From: a virus
DNA: 46,245 nucleotides
IMG/VR virus record: IMGVR_UViG_3300043409_001344
Coordinates: 1-46,245 of that record
Direction: 5' to 3' (one strand)
In this document: positions 7,695 to 16,235 of the stretch, piece after piece
Layout of the letters: the number at the start of each line of letters is the position of its first letter
Numbering within the stretch: the first letter of the stretch is position 1
The notes under the pieces: generated by a model
What the model was told of the DNA's origin: nothing
Seen by the model: the letters and a program-made list of their open reading frames with translations, nothing else
The model's database searches: none
Program-made: the position numbers and the translations under genes

Positions 7695-8236
7695 GGTTTA
7701 AAGAATAAAGACATACGTGTAATTAAATTAACAAAGTTAGCCGCATTAGTAGGCGGTCCGGCGGTACTGCCTGAAACCGGCATAGTCATTAATACTATTT
7801 CTTCTACCAAATCATTTTGCAGCTTACCTAAATTTTCAGAACCTTTGTATACATTGAATCCAGCCGTACGGTTTATAATAAACTCAAACGTGCCATTCTT
7901 AAATTTATATTCATGCGCTTGCTTGTCATAAATAAATATAGATCCGTCTGCAAATTTTTTAACCCATTTATTAGCGCCGCTTTCTGTAGCCGGTTTATTT
8001 TTTGTAGAATAAATGCAACCAAGTATTACACCGTTTTCTAAATTACAATCCATTAAACAACTCACATGGTCGCCAACCTCTAGCGGGTCGTTTTCGCTAT
8101 CTGCGGACGTGCGTGACGCTATCCAAGGCAACCAGTCACTAACTAGGTCGATATCGTCAAAGTGTACTGTAGCAAGCCCTTTTGAGGCTTCTACCTTATC
8201 AACAATACCAAACTTTATATTTGCCCCTGAACTCAT
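7691..8236 (-). CDS. Baseplate assembly/spike protein, gpV-like
   Basis: 181 aa. It has an OB-fold-like N-terminus (FGIVDKVEASKGLATVHFDD, SDWLPWIA, LEVGDHVSCLMD, NGVILGCIYS), as in Phage_base_V, then a beta-rich stretch typical of the needle. It is short and I see no HxH iron-binding apex, so the tip may differ from P2 gpV or be provided by another protein. Confidence 0.85.
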   Translation of the reverse strand: MSSGANIKFGIVDKVEASKGLATVHFDDIDLVSDWLPWIASRTSADSENDPLEVGDHVSCLMDCNLENGVILGCIYSTKNKPATESGANKWVKKFADGSIFIYDKQAHEYKFKNGTFEFIINRTAGFNVYKGSENLGKLQNDLVEEIVLMTMPVSGSTAGPPTNAANFVNLITRMSLFFKP

Positions 8237-8248
8237 ACGCTAATATAA

Positions 8249-9349
8249 TTATTTTACCACAGTAGTTGTGAATTTTGCCGGCTTTCTTTTTTTGGTTGAC
8301 TTCTGTTTTTCTTTGATCACAAAACCAACTTTTTTTATTTCAACGTCTACGGTCCAGCCTCCCGACCTATCAACACTATGTTCGCTTTTCATGATGTGAT
8401 ACACACCCGAAAAAAGGCCTAAGCCTGTTAGTTCAAAATTATTGCCCGCGCATGTATACGGATTACCCTGTGCGCTAATACTGCCTTCTTGCTGTAAACT
8501 ATTTGCACGATATAAAGCGGCCTGACCTTTTGCCTTTGCCTGCTGTTCGTTCTCTGCTTTTGTATGTACAGTTAATGTGTCAGCGCTCTTTATGTACGTA
8601 AAAGGCACACCGTCTTTATTTTTTACAGTTTCAACGTATGTTGATACTTGCGCAGTTTTTGGATTGTGATATTTTACTTCAATTTTTGAATATGTTTTTA
8701 ATGTGTCGTCTGACAAATCATAATTCATAATATCCTTTTTATCTAAAGAAAATTTTGAATCAAGTTCTTCCAAATCATACATACTTAAAAACACAAGTTT
8801 TTTGCCACGTACAGAAAACAAATAACCATACTCTTTTGCAATACGATTTAAAAAATGCAAATCGGTTTCGTCATGCTGTGTTGTGCGCTCAATAACAATA
8901 GGCAATACAGTGCCTTGTACAGTTAAACCGTTCTTCTTTGCTATCGTCTGCGCAATCTGCAATAACGTTTTATTCGCATGCGCTGTACTTACCTTTGTGC
9001 GAACCTGTCCATTTAATCCAGCACCAATGCCGTTGATACTAACAGTGTCAGGCGGGCCGGACGCTTGTATTTTATCAATAGCAAATACGCCGCAATCCAA
9101 ATAAACGTTATTCTTTCCAATGCTAACAGTAAGTTCCGCGCCCTTTTCAGGGTACCAACCATTTTTCCAAAGTCCGTCAACGTCTTCAACAACAATTTCA
9201 ATCGAATCACTTGCGCCTTCGGTATTGTCAGTATACTTTAATGACGTAATATATTTTGTTATTTCTTCAGAAATATTTTTGCCATTATATAATACCTTGA
9301 CTTGTATTGTATCAATCGTACCTATTGCGCCATTGCCTACTGTTTCCAT
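8249..9349 (-). CDS. Baseplate hub protein, P2 gpD-like (late control D family)
   Basis: 366 aa. It carries the gpD/gp27-like features: ISEEITKYITSLKYTDNTEGASDSIEIVVED, then TLLQIAQTIAKKNGL and TQHDETDLHFLNRIAKEYGYLFSVRGKKLVF. The C-terminus is Lys-rich. It forms the hub joining tube and spike. It overlaps the preceding gpX gene by 13 nt. Confidence 0.92.
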   Translation of the reverse strand: METVGNGAIGTIDTIQVKVLYNGKNISEEITKYITSLKYTDNTEGASDSIEIVVEDVDGLWKNGWYPEKGAELTVSIGKNNVYLDCGVFAIDKIQASGPPDTVSINGIGAGLNGQVRTKVSTAHANKTLLQIAQTIAKKNGLTVQGTVLPIVIERTTQHDETDLHFLNRIAKEYGYLFSVRGKKLVFLSMYDLEELDSKFSLDKKDIMNYDLSDDTLKTYSKIEVKYHNPKTAQVSTYVETVKNKDGVPFTYIKSADTLTVHTKAENEQQAKAKGQAALYRANSLQQEGSISAQGNPYTCAGNNFELTGLGLFSGVYHIMKSEHSVDRSGGWTVDVEIKKVGFVIKEKQKSTKKRKPAKFTTTVVK

Positions 9350-9549
9350 GGTGGTAATAAATCTTTTTGCGTATCAACAATATCAACGATAGGAATGCGC
9401 AACACCGTGCCTGCAATCAATGGCGCATCTAATGGTATTTCAGGGTTTGCCATTTGTATATCCGGCGTATATTTAGGATCGCCGTATTCGATTACAGATA
9501 TTGTGTCCCAACGTTCGCCCTGAAGTACTGTATGTGGTTTATAGTCCAT
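9337..9549 (-). CDS. Tail protein X (LysM-like, P2 gpX)
   Basis: 70 aa from the ATG at 9549 (starts MDYKPHTV), which is 2 nt past the upstream stop. The LysM-like pattern HTVLQGERWDTISVIEYGDPKY and PLDAPLIAGTVLRIP matches tail protein X. This small protein in the U-X-D block aids hub or tail-tube assembly. Its 3' end overlaps the gpD-like start. Confidence 0.88.
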   Translation of the reverse strand: MDYKPHTVLQGERWDTISVIEYGDPKYTPDIQMANPEIPLDAPLIAGTVLRIPIVDIVDTQKDLLPPWKQ

Positions 9550-9550
9550 A

Positions 9551-10399
9551 TTACGCCGACTGTCTAAGTGTATATGTTTTTGTAAACGGCGCTGTTGCAC
9601 CTCCTACATTATTTAAATTTGTCTGAAAATCTCTATTAGCCTGCATAGCGCTATCCATATCATTTGCATGCAATGCAGATTCCAATAACAACAAATCGTC
9701 TGCACTTCGCTTTGCTTTCTGCTTTAGGTTCTGTGCCTCTGTTACCAATCTGAATATATTAGCAACAAGTAATTGTGTTGAAGCTAATTTTTTTTGTATC
9801 TGCTGCGCATGCAGTAATGCCGCTTTTATTTTTTGTGCGCGCGTCATTGGATTGTTATTTGCGTCTTGTATATCCTTATCCATCTGCGCAGCCATTGCCG
9901 TTGTATCAACGTAATTAGATACCAATTGCCCTGACGTTGGTTGATTAACTGCAATAGCTGCAAATCGTGCGGGATCGTTTGAACTTATAGCCTTACCAAG
10001 ATTTGCAATATTAAGATCACCAACATATTCAGTACAGGTAATATCTAAACTACTTTCAAATATGGTTCCATCGTCTAATGTTTGATCAATGCCCTCTGAC
10101 ACACTCACGATAACGAAGTAACCTAAAAACTCACCGGTACCTAATGTAACCGGTAATATATCTTTGTTAACCATGTGGACACGAAACCGTGAGGCTTCAG
10201 CTACAGGGTCAACAAACTTTTTATGTAGTTTTATTTGAAACTTTAATTTTACTAGATTGTCGCCGGTGCTTTGTATACGTGGCTTTGCATCAATCAAAGC
10301 ATGTTCAACAAGCGCAATACCTTGATCGTTTGTAAATCCTGAAAACCCGTATGTATTTGACAATACGATATCGCCAATCTGTGCGTACATGCCTGCCAT
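9551..10399 (-). CDS. Tail protein U-like with long helical C-terminal extension
   Basis: 282 aa. The first ~130 residues fit P2 gpU: IGDIVLSNTYGFSGF, KPRIQSTGDNLVKLKFQIKLHKKF, LPVTLGTGEFLGYFVIVSVSEG, IFESSLDITCTEYV. The rest (~150 residues) is predicted helical (AQMDKDIQDANNNPMTRAQK, LTVEAQ-type heptads) and is not part of canonical gpU, which is about 160 aa. The extension may act like a DNA-circulation or tail-length accessory protein. It lies between the tape measure and gpX as in P2. Confidence 0.8.
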   Translation of the reverse strand: MAGMYAQIGDIVLSNTYGFSGFTNDQGIALVEHALIDAKPRIQSTGDNLVKLKFQIKLHKKFVDPVAEASRFRVHMVNKDILPVTLGTGEFLGYFVIVSVSEGIDQTLDDGTIFESSLDITCTEYVGDLNIANLGKAISSNDPARFAAIAVNQPTSGQLVSNYVDTTAMAAQMDKDIQDANNNPMTRAQKIKAALLHAQQIQKKLASTQLLVANIFRLVTEAQNLKQKAKRSADDLLLLESALHANDMDSAMQANRDFQTNLNNVGGATAPFTKTYTLRQSA

Positions 10400-10407
10400 A
10401 TTAATAA

Positions 10408-12441
10408 TTAGAATTTAGTTCTATTATTTTTTTTACTTTCTCTATCAAACATACGCATAATTTCTGCGCTATGCTCTTTTAATAATTGCATGAATTCGTC
10501 TTTGTTAGCGCCAGCGCCAATATGTATTACAGGGTTATAATGAATTGTAACGCCGCCGCCTGCGCCTGACAATGAAGGCGCTTTGCCCCCTAATGCATTT
10601 GCAGCTGCACCGGCAACGTTAGACATAGCCCGCACAAGCGGTAAAGACTTGATACTACCGGCTATCGTTTCAACAATTTTTATTTTATGTAAATCCTTGA
10701 AAGGCCCTGTTTTAGCTGGAGAGAAAGGAAGTAAATCACGCATATTGCTGACAACCTTTTTCAACACATCAACGGGAAATGTAGCCATAGACCAAATACC
10801 TTTTGCTATCGACTTAATAATATTTACTCCGGCATTAAACATTTTGGGTCCAATAATACTAGATATCCAATCGCCTGCACGTGTAAATATTCCTTTTACA
10901 CCATTCCATAGTTTATTAAAATACGGTCCAATAATATCCCAATGTTTGAAAATCAAATACCCTGGAACAAATACAGACAACATAAATTCTTTAATGAAAT
11001 TAACGCCAATCCAAAACCACTTTTTAATACCTATCCATAAATTAGAAAAGAATTTTGTTATTGGTGTCCAATACGTTATTAGCAACGCAACAGCTACAAC
11101 AGCAAGCGTTACAAACAAAATAAACGGATTCATTGCTAATACTATATTCAATATTTTCATTACAGCAATAAGCCCCTGAACCATACGCACCACGCCTGCA
11201 ATAACAAGTACCGCAGAACCAAGCGCAATAAATGTTAAAACGAATTGCGCAAATTTTGGGTGCTTATCAATAAACACTTGTAACCACGAAGCAAGTTTAT
11301 TCATAAGGTTTACGCCCTTTGTTAATACGGGCTCCATCACTTTACCCATACTTGCAAATATGTTTGTTACCGTACCTTGAAACGCTTCATATTGACTATT
11401 TAAACCTGACGTTTTAATTTTAATTTTATCTGTTAACGTTGCCTGTCCTGCCATTGCTGCCGACATAGCATTGAATCCTGCACTGCCTTTGTCTGCAAGT
11501 ATATTCATGAAATTACTATCTGCACCATTTCCTAAAAACGAAGACGATATTAAATTTTTCTGTTCGGCAGTTAAATTTTTCATCTTGTCAAATTGTGCCA
11601 TCATGTTTTCAAGACCTAAAAATTTACCGGTCTTCTTATCCATGAATTCCATTGTAAACCCAAACTCTTTAGACGCTGCATTTAATGCATTCATTTTAGA
11701 AGGATCTAACATAGCTTTGAATATGGACGTCATACCCGTACCTATAGTTTCACCTGACTGACCCGACTTAATTAGCATGGCGTCAACCGTAGCCATTGCC
11801 TTCGATGCCTCTAGCCCCTGTATACCCATTAACTTTAATGCACCGGTACTACGAGCGAATGCGTACTGCATTTCTTGCGCATCAACACCAACTTGTTTTG
11901 TTCGTGCAATGGTATCTAAAAATTGCATCATTTCGCTATCTGCAACGCCTGTTGCTTCCTTCATCTTTGCGGCGAACTTACCAGCCTCATCGTATGGCAT
12001 GCGCAGCTGTATAGCAAGGAACGCGGCACTTTCACCAACCCCGGATAAAATATTTTCAGCATTTAGCCCCCCGTTAATCATAGCCGTGAACATAGCATGA
12101 AAATCGGAAGTTGTACCTGGCAATTGATTACCAAGCTGGACCGCTAAACTATTTATTTTTTCAAATTGCTTTTCATTAAAAATACCGCCGTCAGCTGTCA
12201 TAGTAGACCGCAAGTCTAATGCGCCTTCCTGAAGGTCTGCAAAATCTTTTGTTGCCTTACCTAAAAATGCAAATCCTGTTGCACCGGCTCCAGCCAATCC
12301 AAGCCCTTGCGCAAACATCTTTTTACTATAATCTTGAAGGCCGTCTAATTCCTTTTTGCTCTTACCTACAGCGGCCTGAACCTCACGGCTCATTGCGTCA
12401 TAGGCCGTCAACATTACAGCAACTTTTAAAAGATTGTTCAT
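10408..12441 (-). CDS. Tail tape measure protein
   Basis: 677 aa, the longest tail gene. A Gly/Ala-rich helical N-terminus contains the TP901-type tape measure core (MFTAMINGG, ESAAFLAIQLRM, AGKFAAKMKEATGVADSEM). At ~390-510 there are several hydrophobic membrane-like segments (FVLTFIALGSAVLVIAGVV and later ones), as expected for a protein that enters the cell envelope during ejection. The C-terminus has LLPFSPAKTGPFKDLH, common in tape measures. It sits right after the frameshifted chaperone pair. Confidence 0.93.
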   Translation of the reverse strand: MNNLLKVAVMLTAYDAMSREVQAAVGKSKKELDGLQDYSKKMFAQGLGLAGAGATGFAFLGKATKDFADLQEGALDLRSTMTADGGIFNEKQFEKINSLAVQLGNQLPGTTSDFHAMFTAMINGGLNAENILSGVGESAAFLAIQLRMPYDEAGKFAAKMKEATGVADSEMMQFLDTIARTKQVGVDAQEMQYAFARSTGALKLMGIQGLEASKAMATVDAMLIKSGQSGETIGTGMTSIFKAMLDPSKMNALNAASKEFGFTMEFMDKKTGKFLGLENMMAQFDKMKNLTAEQKNLISSSFLGNGADSNFMNILADKGSAGFNAMSAAMAGQATLTDKIKIKTSGLNSQYEAFQGTVTNIFASMGKVMEPVLTKGVNLMNKLASWLQVFIDKHPKFAQFVLTFIALGSAVLVIAGVVRMVQGLIAVMKILNIVLAMNPFILFVTLAVVAVALLITYWTPITKFFSNLWIGIKKWFWIGVNFIKEFMLSVFVPGYLIFKHWDIIGPYFNKLWNGVKGIFTRAGDWISSIIGPKMFNAGVNIIKSIAKGIWSMATFPVDVLKKVVSNMRDLLPFSPAKTGPFKDLHKIKIVETIAGSIKSLPLVRAMSNVAGAAANALGGKAPSLSGAGGGVTIHYNPVIHIGAGANKDEFMQLLKEHSAEIMRMFDRESKKNNRTKF

Positions 12442-12471
12442 TTCAAAATAGGTTTATAACAACAGAGCCAA

Positions 12472-12626
12472 CTAACTAGCTGGCTCCGGATTTTGTCTAT
12501 TATATTCTTTTACTGCTTCATTGTACCAGTAACAACATTCATCAATAGTTCTTTCCAACCAATCAAACAAGGACGTATGAGTAAATTGCGATAAGAATAC
12601 TAATTGTTGATCGCTAATTAAAAATT
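12472..12626 (-). CDS. Frameshift extension of the tail assembly chaperone (gpE' equivalent)
   Basis: In the -1 frame relative to the upstream gene an open stretch runs from the slippery site to a TAG at 12472-12474. It encodes LISDQQLVFLSQ, then THTSLFDWLERT, then CCYWYNEAVKEYNRQ. It has no good start codon of its own. The site A-AAT-TTT (12621-12627) lies directly before the zero-frame stop and shifts ribosomes into this frame, giving a fusion of about 153 aa. The layout matches P2 E/E' and lambda G/GT. A stable hairpin follows at the end of the extension. Confidence 0.8.
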
Positions 12627-12932
12627 TGTACTAAACGCACCCTGAAGTTTTAAAACGTCTCTGCCGTCCATTTCGTCAAGGTCTTCCCATACAATTTTTT
12701 TACCATCAATCGTTGTTGTCATTGCAATCAATGCAAATATCATTTTATCAGTTTCACCGTCAGCGTTGCGGGTTGCTTCGCGTATGTGCTTACCTTTAAA
12801 GATACCGATTACAGCAACTTTACCGGAAGGCAACGTCAGCGTTTGTACTTCCTGTGGTTTTGCCGGTGTGGGAATTTCTTTTAATTCTGCACCTTCAACT
12901 TTTTTTTTGTTTTCTTCTTGTACTTGTTCCAT
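12618..12932 (-). CDS. Tail assembly chaperone (gpE-like)
   Basis: 104 aa. A charged N-terminus leads into LTLPSGKVAVIGIFKGKHI, KMIFALIAMTTTIDGKKI and EMDGRDVLKLQGAF, the pattern of P2 E-type tail chaperones (Phage_TAC/E-41-14 family). It lies between the tube and the tape measure. The last codons before the stop form a -1 slippery heptamer, so the protein is expected in two forms, one extended at its C-terminus. These proteins coat the tape measure during tail assembly and are not in the virion. Confidence 0.85.
   Translation of the reverse strand: MEQVQEENKKKVEGAELKEIPTPAKPQEVQTLTLPSGKVAVIGIFKGKHIREATRNADGETDKMIFALIAMTTTIDGKKIVWEDLDEMDGRDVLKLQGAFSTNF
12621..12627 (-). promoter_or_regulatory. 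Programmed -1 frameshift site A-AAT-TTT
   Basis: The minus-strand heptamer fits X-XXY-YYZ in the zero frame, one codon ahead of the TAA stop. After a -1 slip the frame stays open for about 50 codons, exactly into the gpE'-like extension. Position, frame and gene context all agree. Confidence 0.8.
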
Positions 12933-12949
12933 ATATTTTATGCAATTAA

Positions 12950-13477
12950 TTACGCACCTAAATTTGCTCTGAACTTAGCAAATTGGTCTTCACCATTTAC
13001 TTTAAAAATATTCGACATTACATCAACCTCAACAATTTCTTCGCCGTCAATTTCTTCTTTGATTGCGTAAACAGTCAACATTGTTTCAAGTTCAACATTG
13101 TCATGTTGTTTAAATGTTCCTGTAGGGAAATTCTTAAAAGCGCCTGTAATGAAAATAACAACCGGAACTTCAGACTTACGACCCTCAATTGCGTTCCACT
13201 GTTCAAGTGAACCGCGAACCTGTAATTGGTGATTCTTAAAAGGTCCCGCCGCTTTTTTCATGACTTCAGGATAAAGCGAATTCCATTTAATTTTCATTTC
13301 CATCTTGTCAATACCGGACGGAAATTCCATTGCACCATACATACCCATTGCTTTATGTTCAGTCATCTTGAACGTAATGGTTGGCGAAGAAACCTCTTCG
13401 GCTTTACCCAACAACGAAACGCCGTCAAGGTAAATATTTGCATTTGTAAGGCGATTGATATTTATTTTTTCAGCCAT
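12950..13477 (-). CDS. Major tail tube protein (P2 FII-like)
   Basis: 175 aa. It has the tail tube family pattern: TNANIYLDGVSLLGKAEEVSSPTI, MYGAMEFPSGIDKMEMKIKW and PTGTFKQHDNVELETMLTVY. It polymerises into the inner tube of the contractile tail. It lies directly after the sheath gene, as in P2 FI-FII. Confidence 0.93.
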   Translation of the reverse strand: MAEKININRLTNANIYLDGVSLLGKAEEVSSPTITFKMTEHKAMGMYGAMEFPSGIDKMEMKIKWNSLYPEVMKKAAGPFKNHQLQVRGSLEQWNAIEGRKSEVPVVIFITGAFKNFPTGTFKQHDNVELETMLTVYAIKEEIDGEEIVEVDVMSNIFKVNGEDQFAKFRANLGA

Positions 13478-13494
13478 TATTGTAAAGCTTTATA

Positions 13495-14916
13495 TTATGC
13501 TAATAATTGAGACAGTAAAGATATATCAACAAAAGAATTAAATGTAATTCTTTCCATTGGTGTAGGTGACATAAATTCAAGTGTGAATACAACGTGACCA
13601 GCTGCTAATTCAACGTCTGAATTTAATGAAGGGTCAAATGTACATGAACCGTCAATTAATGCACCACGCTGGATAAGGGTATTGATAAATGCGTTTACTG
13701 TACCGCGCACGCTGTCTATACCGCCTTTGTTTATTGGTTGATCAACAAAAGGCAACATTGCAATTTCAATGCTGTCTTCTAAAATATCTTTTGTTCTTTG
13801 AACACAGATAAAGTTAACTGCCTGCGTATCGGTTGGGAACATAGAACTTCTGTTACCCCAAGTATTTAAAGATGTGCCAAAGCTATTGAAATACGTTACG
13901 ATGCCCGCTGCATTCAATTGCTGGTTCTCTGCTGTGCTATCTGTTAAGCTGCACGTAATAACCTGTTCGGGACCAACAACACCGGCAATAGGCTTGTTTG
14001 AAGGCGAAAACCAAAAGCCGTTTACATTGTCATTGTTTGCAATGATACCAGCCATTAACGCGCTAAACCATTCGTTAATAGTGTCGGTATTTGCTGCGCG
14101 CGGATCTGGACTGCCCTTTTTCCACAATGGGAATAAAAGCGCATCGCGACTGCTTGAAATGTTCCAACCGATTGTACCGGTTGTGCCGCGGCTTGTTAAG
14201 GCTGTAGCAACCTTTGTTCCGGCTGGCGCATCAAGTAAATCAATCGCACGATACTTGATCGCATACGTACGCATTTCAGTTGATACCGCAGGCACTTGAC
14301 TGTAACCTGGAGCAATAATAATTTTCGGTTTGAAACCAAAAAGTGTAGGTATAAGATCAATCAATTTCATACCTGTACGAACACCTGAAGTGATTGTACC
14401 ATTGATTTGCGCAGCGTTTACACTTGCACTATCAAGTTTTTTGTATGTAATTTTAATTGAACCGTCAGGAATAGAAGTTGTATTTAATACAACACCATTA
14501 CCCCAAGCGTCAAGGCTGTAATCTGTGCCTTCAATATACGTTGTTACTCCAGCCGTATTAGTAACGGTAGGCCTTGCAGCACCAACAGGTGCAAACGCTG
14601 TTTTAAATTTATTACTTGCGACTGTCACGGCCTCTGCTGTAACAGCTGTCGTATTTGTTGGTTCATCAAAAGTATTGATAACAACAACAACGCCGGCGCC
14701 TTGCTTCAAAATAGAATCAAGTGCTTCAGGAATATTAAACCCCGGAACACGTGAACCAAATTGCGCAGCGTCTTTAGTAGACAAAACAATTGTTGGTGTT
14801 TGTGCGGGACCGGTTGGAGCAATACCCGTTAGAACTATGATTGAAGAAGGTACAACTTGAACAGAGCGATTGCCTGAAGTTACTGTGATTATTTCTACAC
14901 CGTGTAAGAATGCCAT
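13495..14916 (-). CDS. Tail sheath protein (P2 FI-like)
   Basis: 473 aa, the usual size. Typical sheath features are the N-terminal HGVEIITV, PSSIIVLTGIAPTG, a variable outer domain, DTQAVNFICVQRTKDILEDSIEIAMLPF and a C-terminal GHVVFTLEFMSPTPMERITF. It identifies the phage as a myovirus. It is the first gene of the tail operon, after a terminator and the TGATATCA operator at 14980-14997, with a leader of about 60 nt. Confidence 0.95.
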   Translation of the reverse strand: MAFLHGVEIITVTSGNRSVQVVPSSIIVLTGIAPTGPAQTPTIVLSTKDAAQFGSRVPGFNIPEALDSILKQGAGVVVVINTFDEPTNTTAVTAEAVTVASNKFKTAFAPVGAARPTVTNTAGVTTYIEGTDYSLDAWGNGVVLNTTSIPDGSIKITYKKLDSASVNAAQINGTITSGVRTGMKLIDLIPTLFGFKPKIIIAPGYSQVPAVSTEMRTYAIKYRAIDLLDAPAGTKVATALTSRGTTGTIGWNISSSRDALLFPLWKKGSPDPRAANTDTINEWFSALMAGIIANNDNVNGFWFSPSNKPIAGVVGPEQVITCSLTDSTAENQQLNAAGIVTYFNSFGTSLNTWGNRSSMFPTDTQAVNFICVQRTKDILEDSIEIAMLPFVDQPINKGGIDSVRGTVNAFINTLIQRGALIDGSCTFDPSLNSDVELAAGHVVFTLEFMSPTPMERITFNSFVDISLLSQLLA

Positions 14917-14970
14917 GGCTATATATTTGCGTTAAAAACATTGTAATATAGCAAAGGCGTTTTACCTTAA

Positions 14971-14997
14971 CAAAAAATAGTAATTGATATCAATTAC
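14971..14997 (-). promoter_or_regulatory. Operator/late promoter region upstream of the sheath gene
   Basis: A perfect 18-bp palindrome GTAATTGATATCAATTAC (14980-14997) contains TGATATCA. A further TATCA half-site lies upstream. Just downstream is TATTTTTTG, one base longer than the TAnnTTTG consensus, and no -33 TTTG stands at the right distance. So the early-type operator is present without a standard promoter, which suggests regulated late transcription. Confidence 0.6.
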
Positions 14998-15010
14998 AGT
15001 TGATACAAAC

Positions 15011-15040
15011 AAAAAAGCCCCCAACTAAGGAGGCTTTTTA
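15011..15040 (-). terminator. Rho-independent terminator upstream of the tail operon
   Basis: Stem AAAAAGCCTCC/GGGGGCTTTTT with a 6-nt loop and one imperfect pair, followed on the minus strand by a T run. It ends the lysis-region transcript before the sheath promoter region. The symmetry would also allow function on the other strand. Confidence 0.8.
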
Positions 15041-15067
15041 TTATGGCGTGATTCACTTATTGAAATT

Positions 15068-15370
15068 TTATATACTCGACCTATTGCATAATCGAATACT
15101 ACCGTTAACAGGTGTATTGCTATAAGTGCCATAAGTACTATTATATCCTGACTTAATTTGTCGGCATTGATTGAGATACAAGCAGGCCCAATATGATTTC
15201 TCATAACAAAAGTCAGATTCAATTGAAACATGATTTGCAATCACGTATTCAAAATTCAACGGCGCATGAATTGTTAATTCAACAGTTGATCGTGTGACTG
15301 AAGCAGGCGCAGCATAACAAAATACAATACCGATAAACGGCATAAATACAAGTAAAATAAATCTTTTCAT
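15068..15370 (-). CDS. Small secreted cysteine-containing protein
   Basis: 100 aa from the ATG at 15370. A clear signal peptide MKRFILLVFMPFIGIVFCYA is followed by about 80 residues with several cysteines (DFCYEKSYWACLYLNQC, IRLCNRSS) that may form disulphides in the periplasm. No family recognised. It is isolated between two terminators, and no promoter could be identified. It could act on the host envelope. Confidence 0.6.
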   Translation of the reverse strand: MKRFILLVFMPFIGIVFCYAAPASVTRSTVELTIHAPLNFEYVIANHVSIESDFCYEKSYWACLYLNQCRQIKSGYNSTYGTYSNTPVNGSIRLCNRSSI

Positions 15371-15429
15371 AGTTGTAATTTTTTGTTTTAAATAAATATA
15401 GACCCAAGTATATACAATAAAAATGAAAT

Positions 15430-15463
15430 AAAAAAATGCCACTAGGGAGTTAGTGACATTTTA
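15430..15463 (-). terminator. Rho-independent terminator after the lysis block
   Basis: Stem ATGTCACTA/TAGTGGCAT (one mismatch) around a short loop, then TTTTTTTATTT on the minus strand. It follows the spanin-like gene ending at 15535. Confidence 0.75.
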
Positions 15464-15534
15464 ATTAATCCGTTTAACTCTCAGTTTAAATTGACCTATG
15501 GCGTTTGGATTAATATTTTGTTCAATAGTGACAG

Positions 15535-16152
15535 CTACAGAACAATTGCAATGATTGCAAGTATTGCGGTTTCAACAACAACAATTTTTATAAGTATTTT
15601 ATTTAACTTTTTAGCCTTTTCGCCTTTTCGTTTTTCTTCAGCTGTCAATGCGCGCGAATCTGTCAACGCCTGTTGTGTGGTAACGTTTTGTTCCTGGTCA
15701 TTTTTTACCTGACCGGACAATTGATTATTTATAGAATCCTTTTCCGCAATACGTTCATTATTCAAAACATTCATTGAATCGCATCTATTACCTGACTCAA
15801 TAAGCGCGTTGTATTCAATTACAGGAACGATCACAACTTGATTAAAGGAATCAACCCTAATAGAAGTAAGGTGCTTTATAGTGACCCGCTGCGCTTTGTA
15901 CTCTTTTTCTAATTTTGCATACATGACAGCTGCAACAGAATCTTTTTTTTTATGAATAGAAATAAGGCTATCACTATGCTTTTTTAGTTTTGCAGTCTCA
16001 ATACGTTTTAATGAATCAATGACAAATGATTTATCGGACGTTGTCTGTACTTTACTTTCGTGGTCTTCAGTACAACATTTTGGAACAATAAAAAAAGCAA
16101 GTACAGCGAAACACAGTACAGCCAATAAAGTATACATTTTTTGTCCGCTCAT
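15535..16152 (-). CDS. Two-membrane-segment coiled-coil protein, possible spanin
   Basis: 205 aa. A hydrophobic N-terminal segment (LLAVLCFAVLAFFIV) followed by a Cys pair, a long charged middle predicted to be coiled coil (~40-170), and a C-terminal hydrophobic segment (ILIKIVVVETAILAIIAIVL). A membrane anchor at each end with a periplasmic coiled coil is the layout of unimolecular spanins that fuse inner and outer membrane at lysis, though there is no clean lipobox. Its start overlaps the stop of the 28-aa membrane peptide upstream (ATGA). Confidence 0.55.
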   Translation of the reverse strand: MSGQKMYTLLAVLCFAVLAFFIVPKCCTEDHESKVQTTSDKSFVIDSLKRIETAKLKKHSDSLISIHKKKDSVAAVMYAKLEKEYKAQRVTIKHLTSIRVDSFNQVVIVPVIEYNALIESGNRCDSMNVLNNERIAEKDSINNQLSGQVKNDQEQNVTTQQALTDSRALTAEEKRKGEKAKKLNKILIKIVVVETAILAIIAIVL

Positions 16153-16235
16153 AATGGATTGTAGTTTATGGCATAAATTATAAATGAGATCAATAACACA
16201 GCAAATATGATTGTTAGAATAACAAATGTTTTCAT
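16149..16235 (-). CDS. 28-aa single-span membrane miniprotein in the lysis block
   Basis: Sequence starts MKTFVILTIIFAVLLISF and is almost entirely one transmembrane helix. Its ATG overlaps the upstream stop as ATGA (16232-16235), and its TGA overlaps the next start as ATGA (16149-16152), so it is translationally coupled on both sides. This double coupling makes it a real gene despite its size. It could be a holin modulator or pinholin-like peptide; no function is shown. Confidence 0.65.
   Translation of the reverse strand: MKTFVILTIIFAVLLISFIIYAINYNPL

Noticed and set aside
10583-11179. Plus-strand open frame of 198 codons inside the tape measure gene
   Set aside because: Antisense shadow; the minus strand encodes a clear tape measure protein over the same bases and all supported genes are on the minus strand.
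15025-15240. Overlapping 71-codon minus-strand frame near the secreted protein
   Set aside because: It runs through the terminator and overlaps the signal-peptide gene in another frame with no start context.
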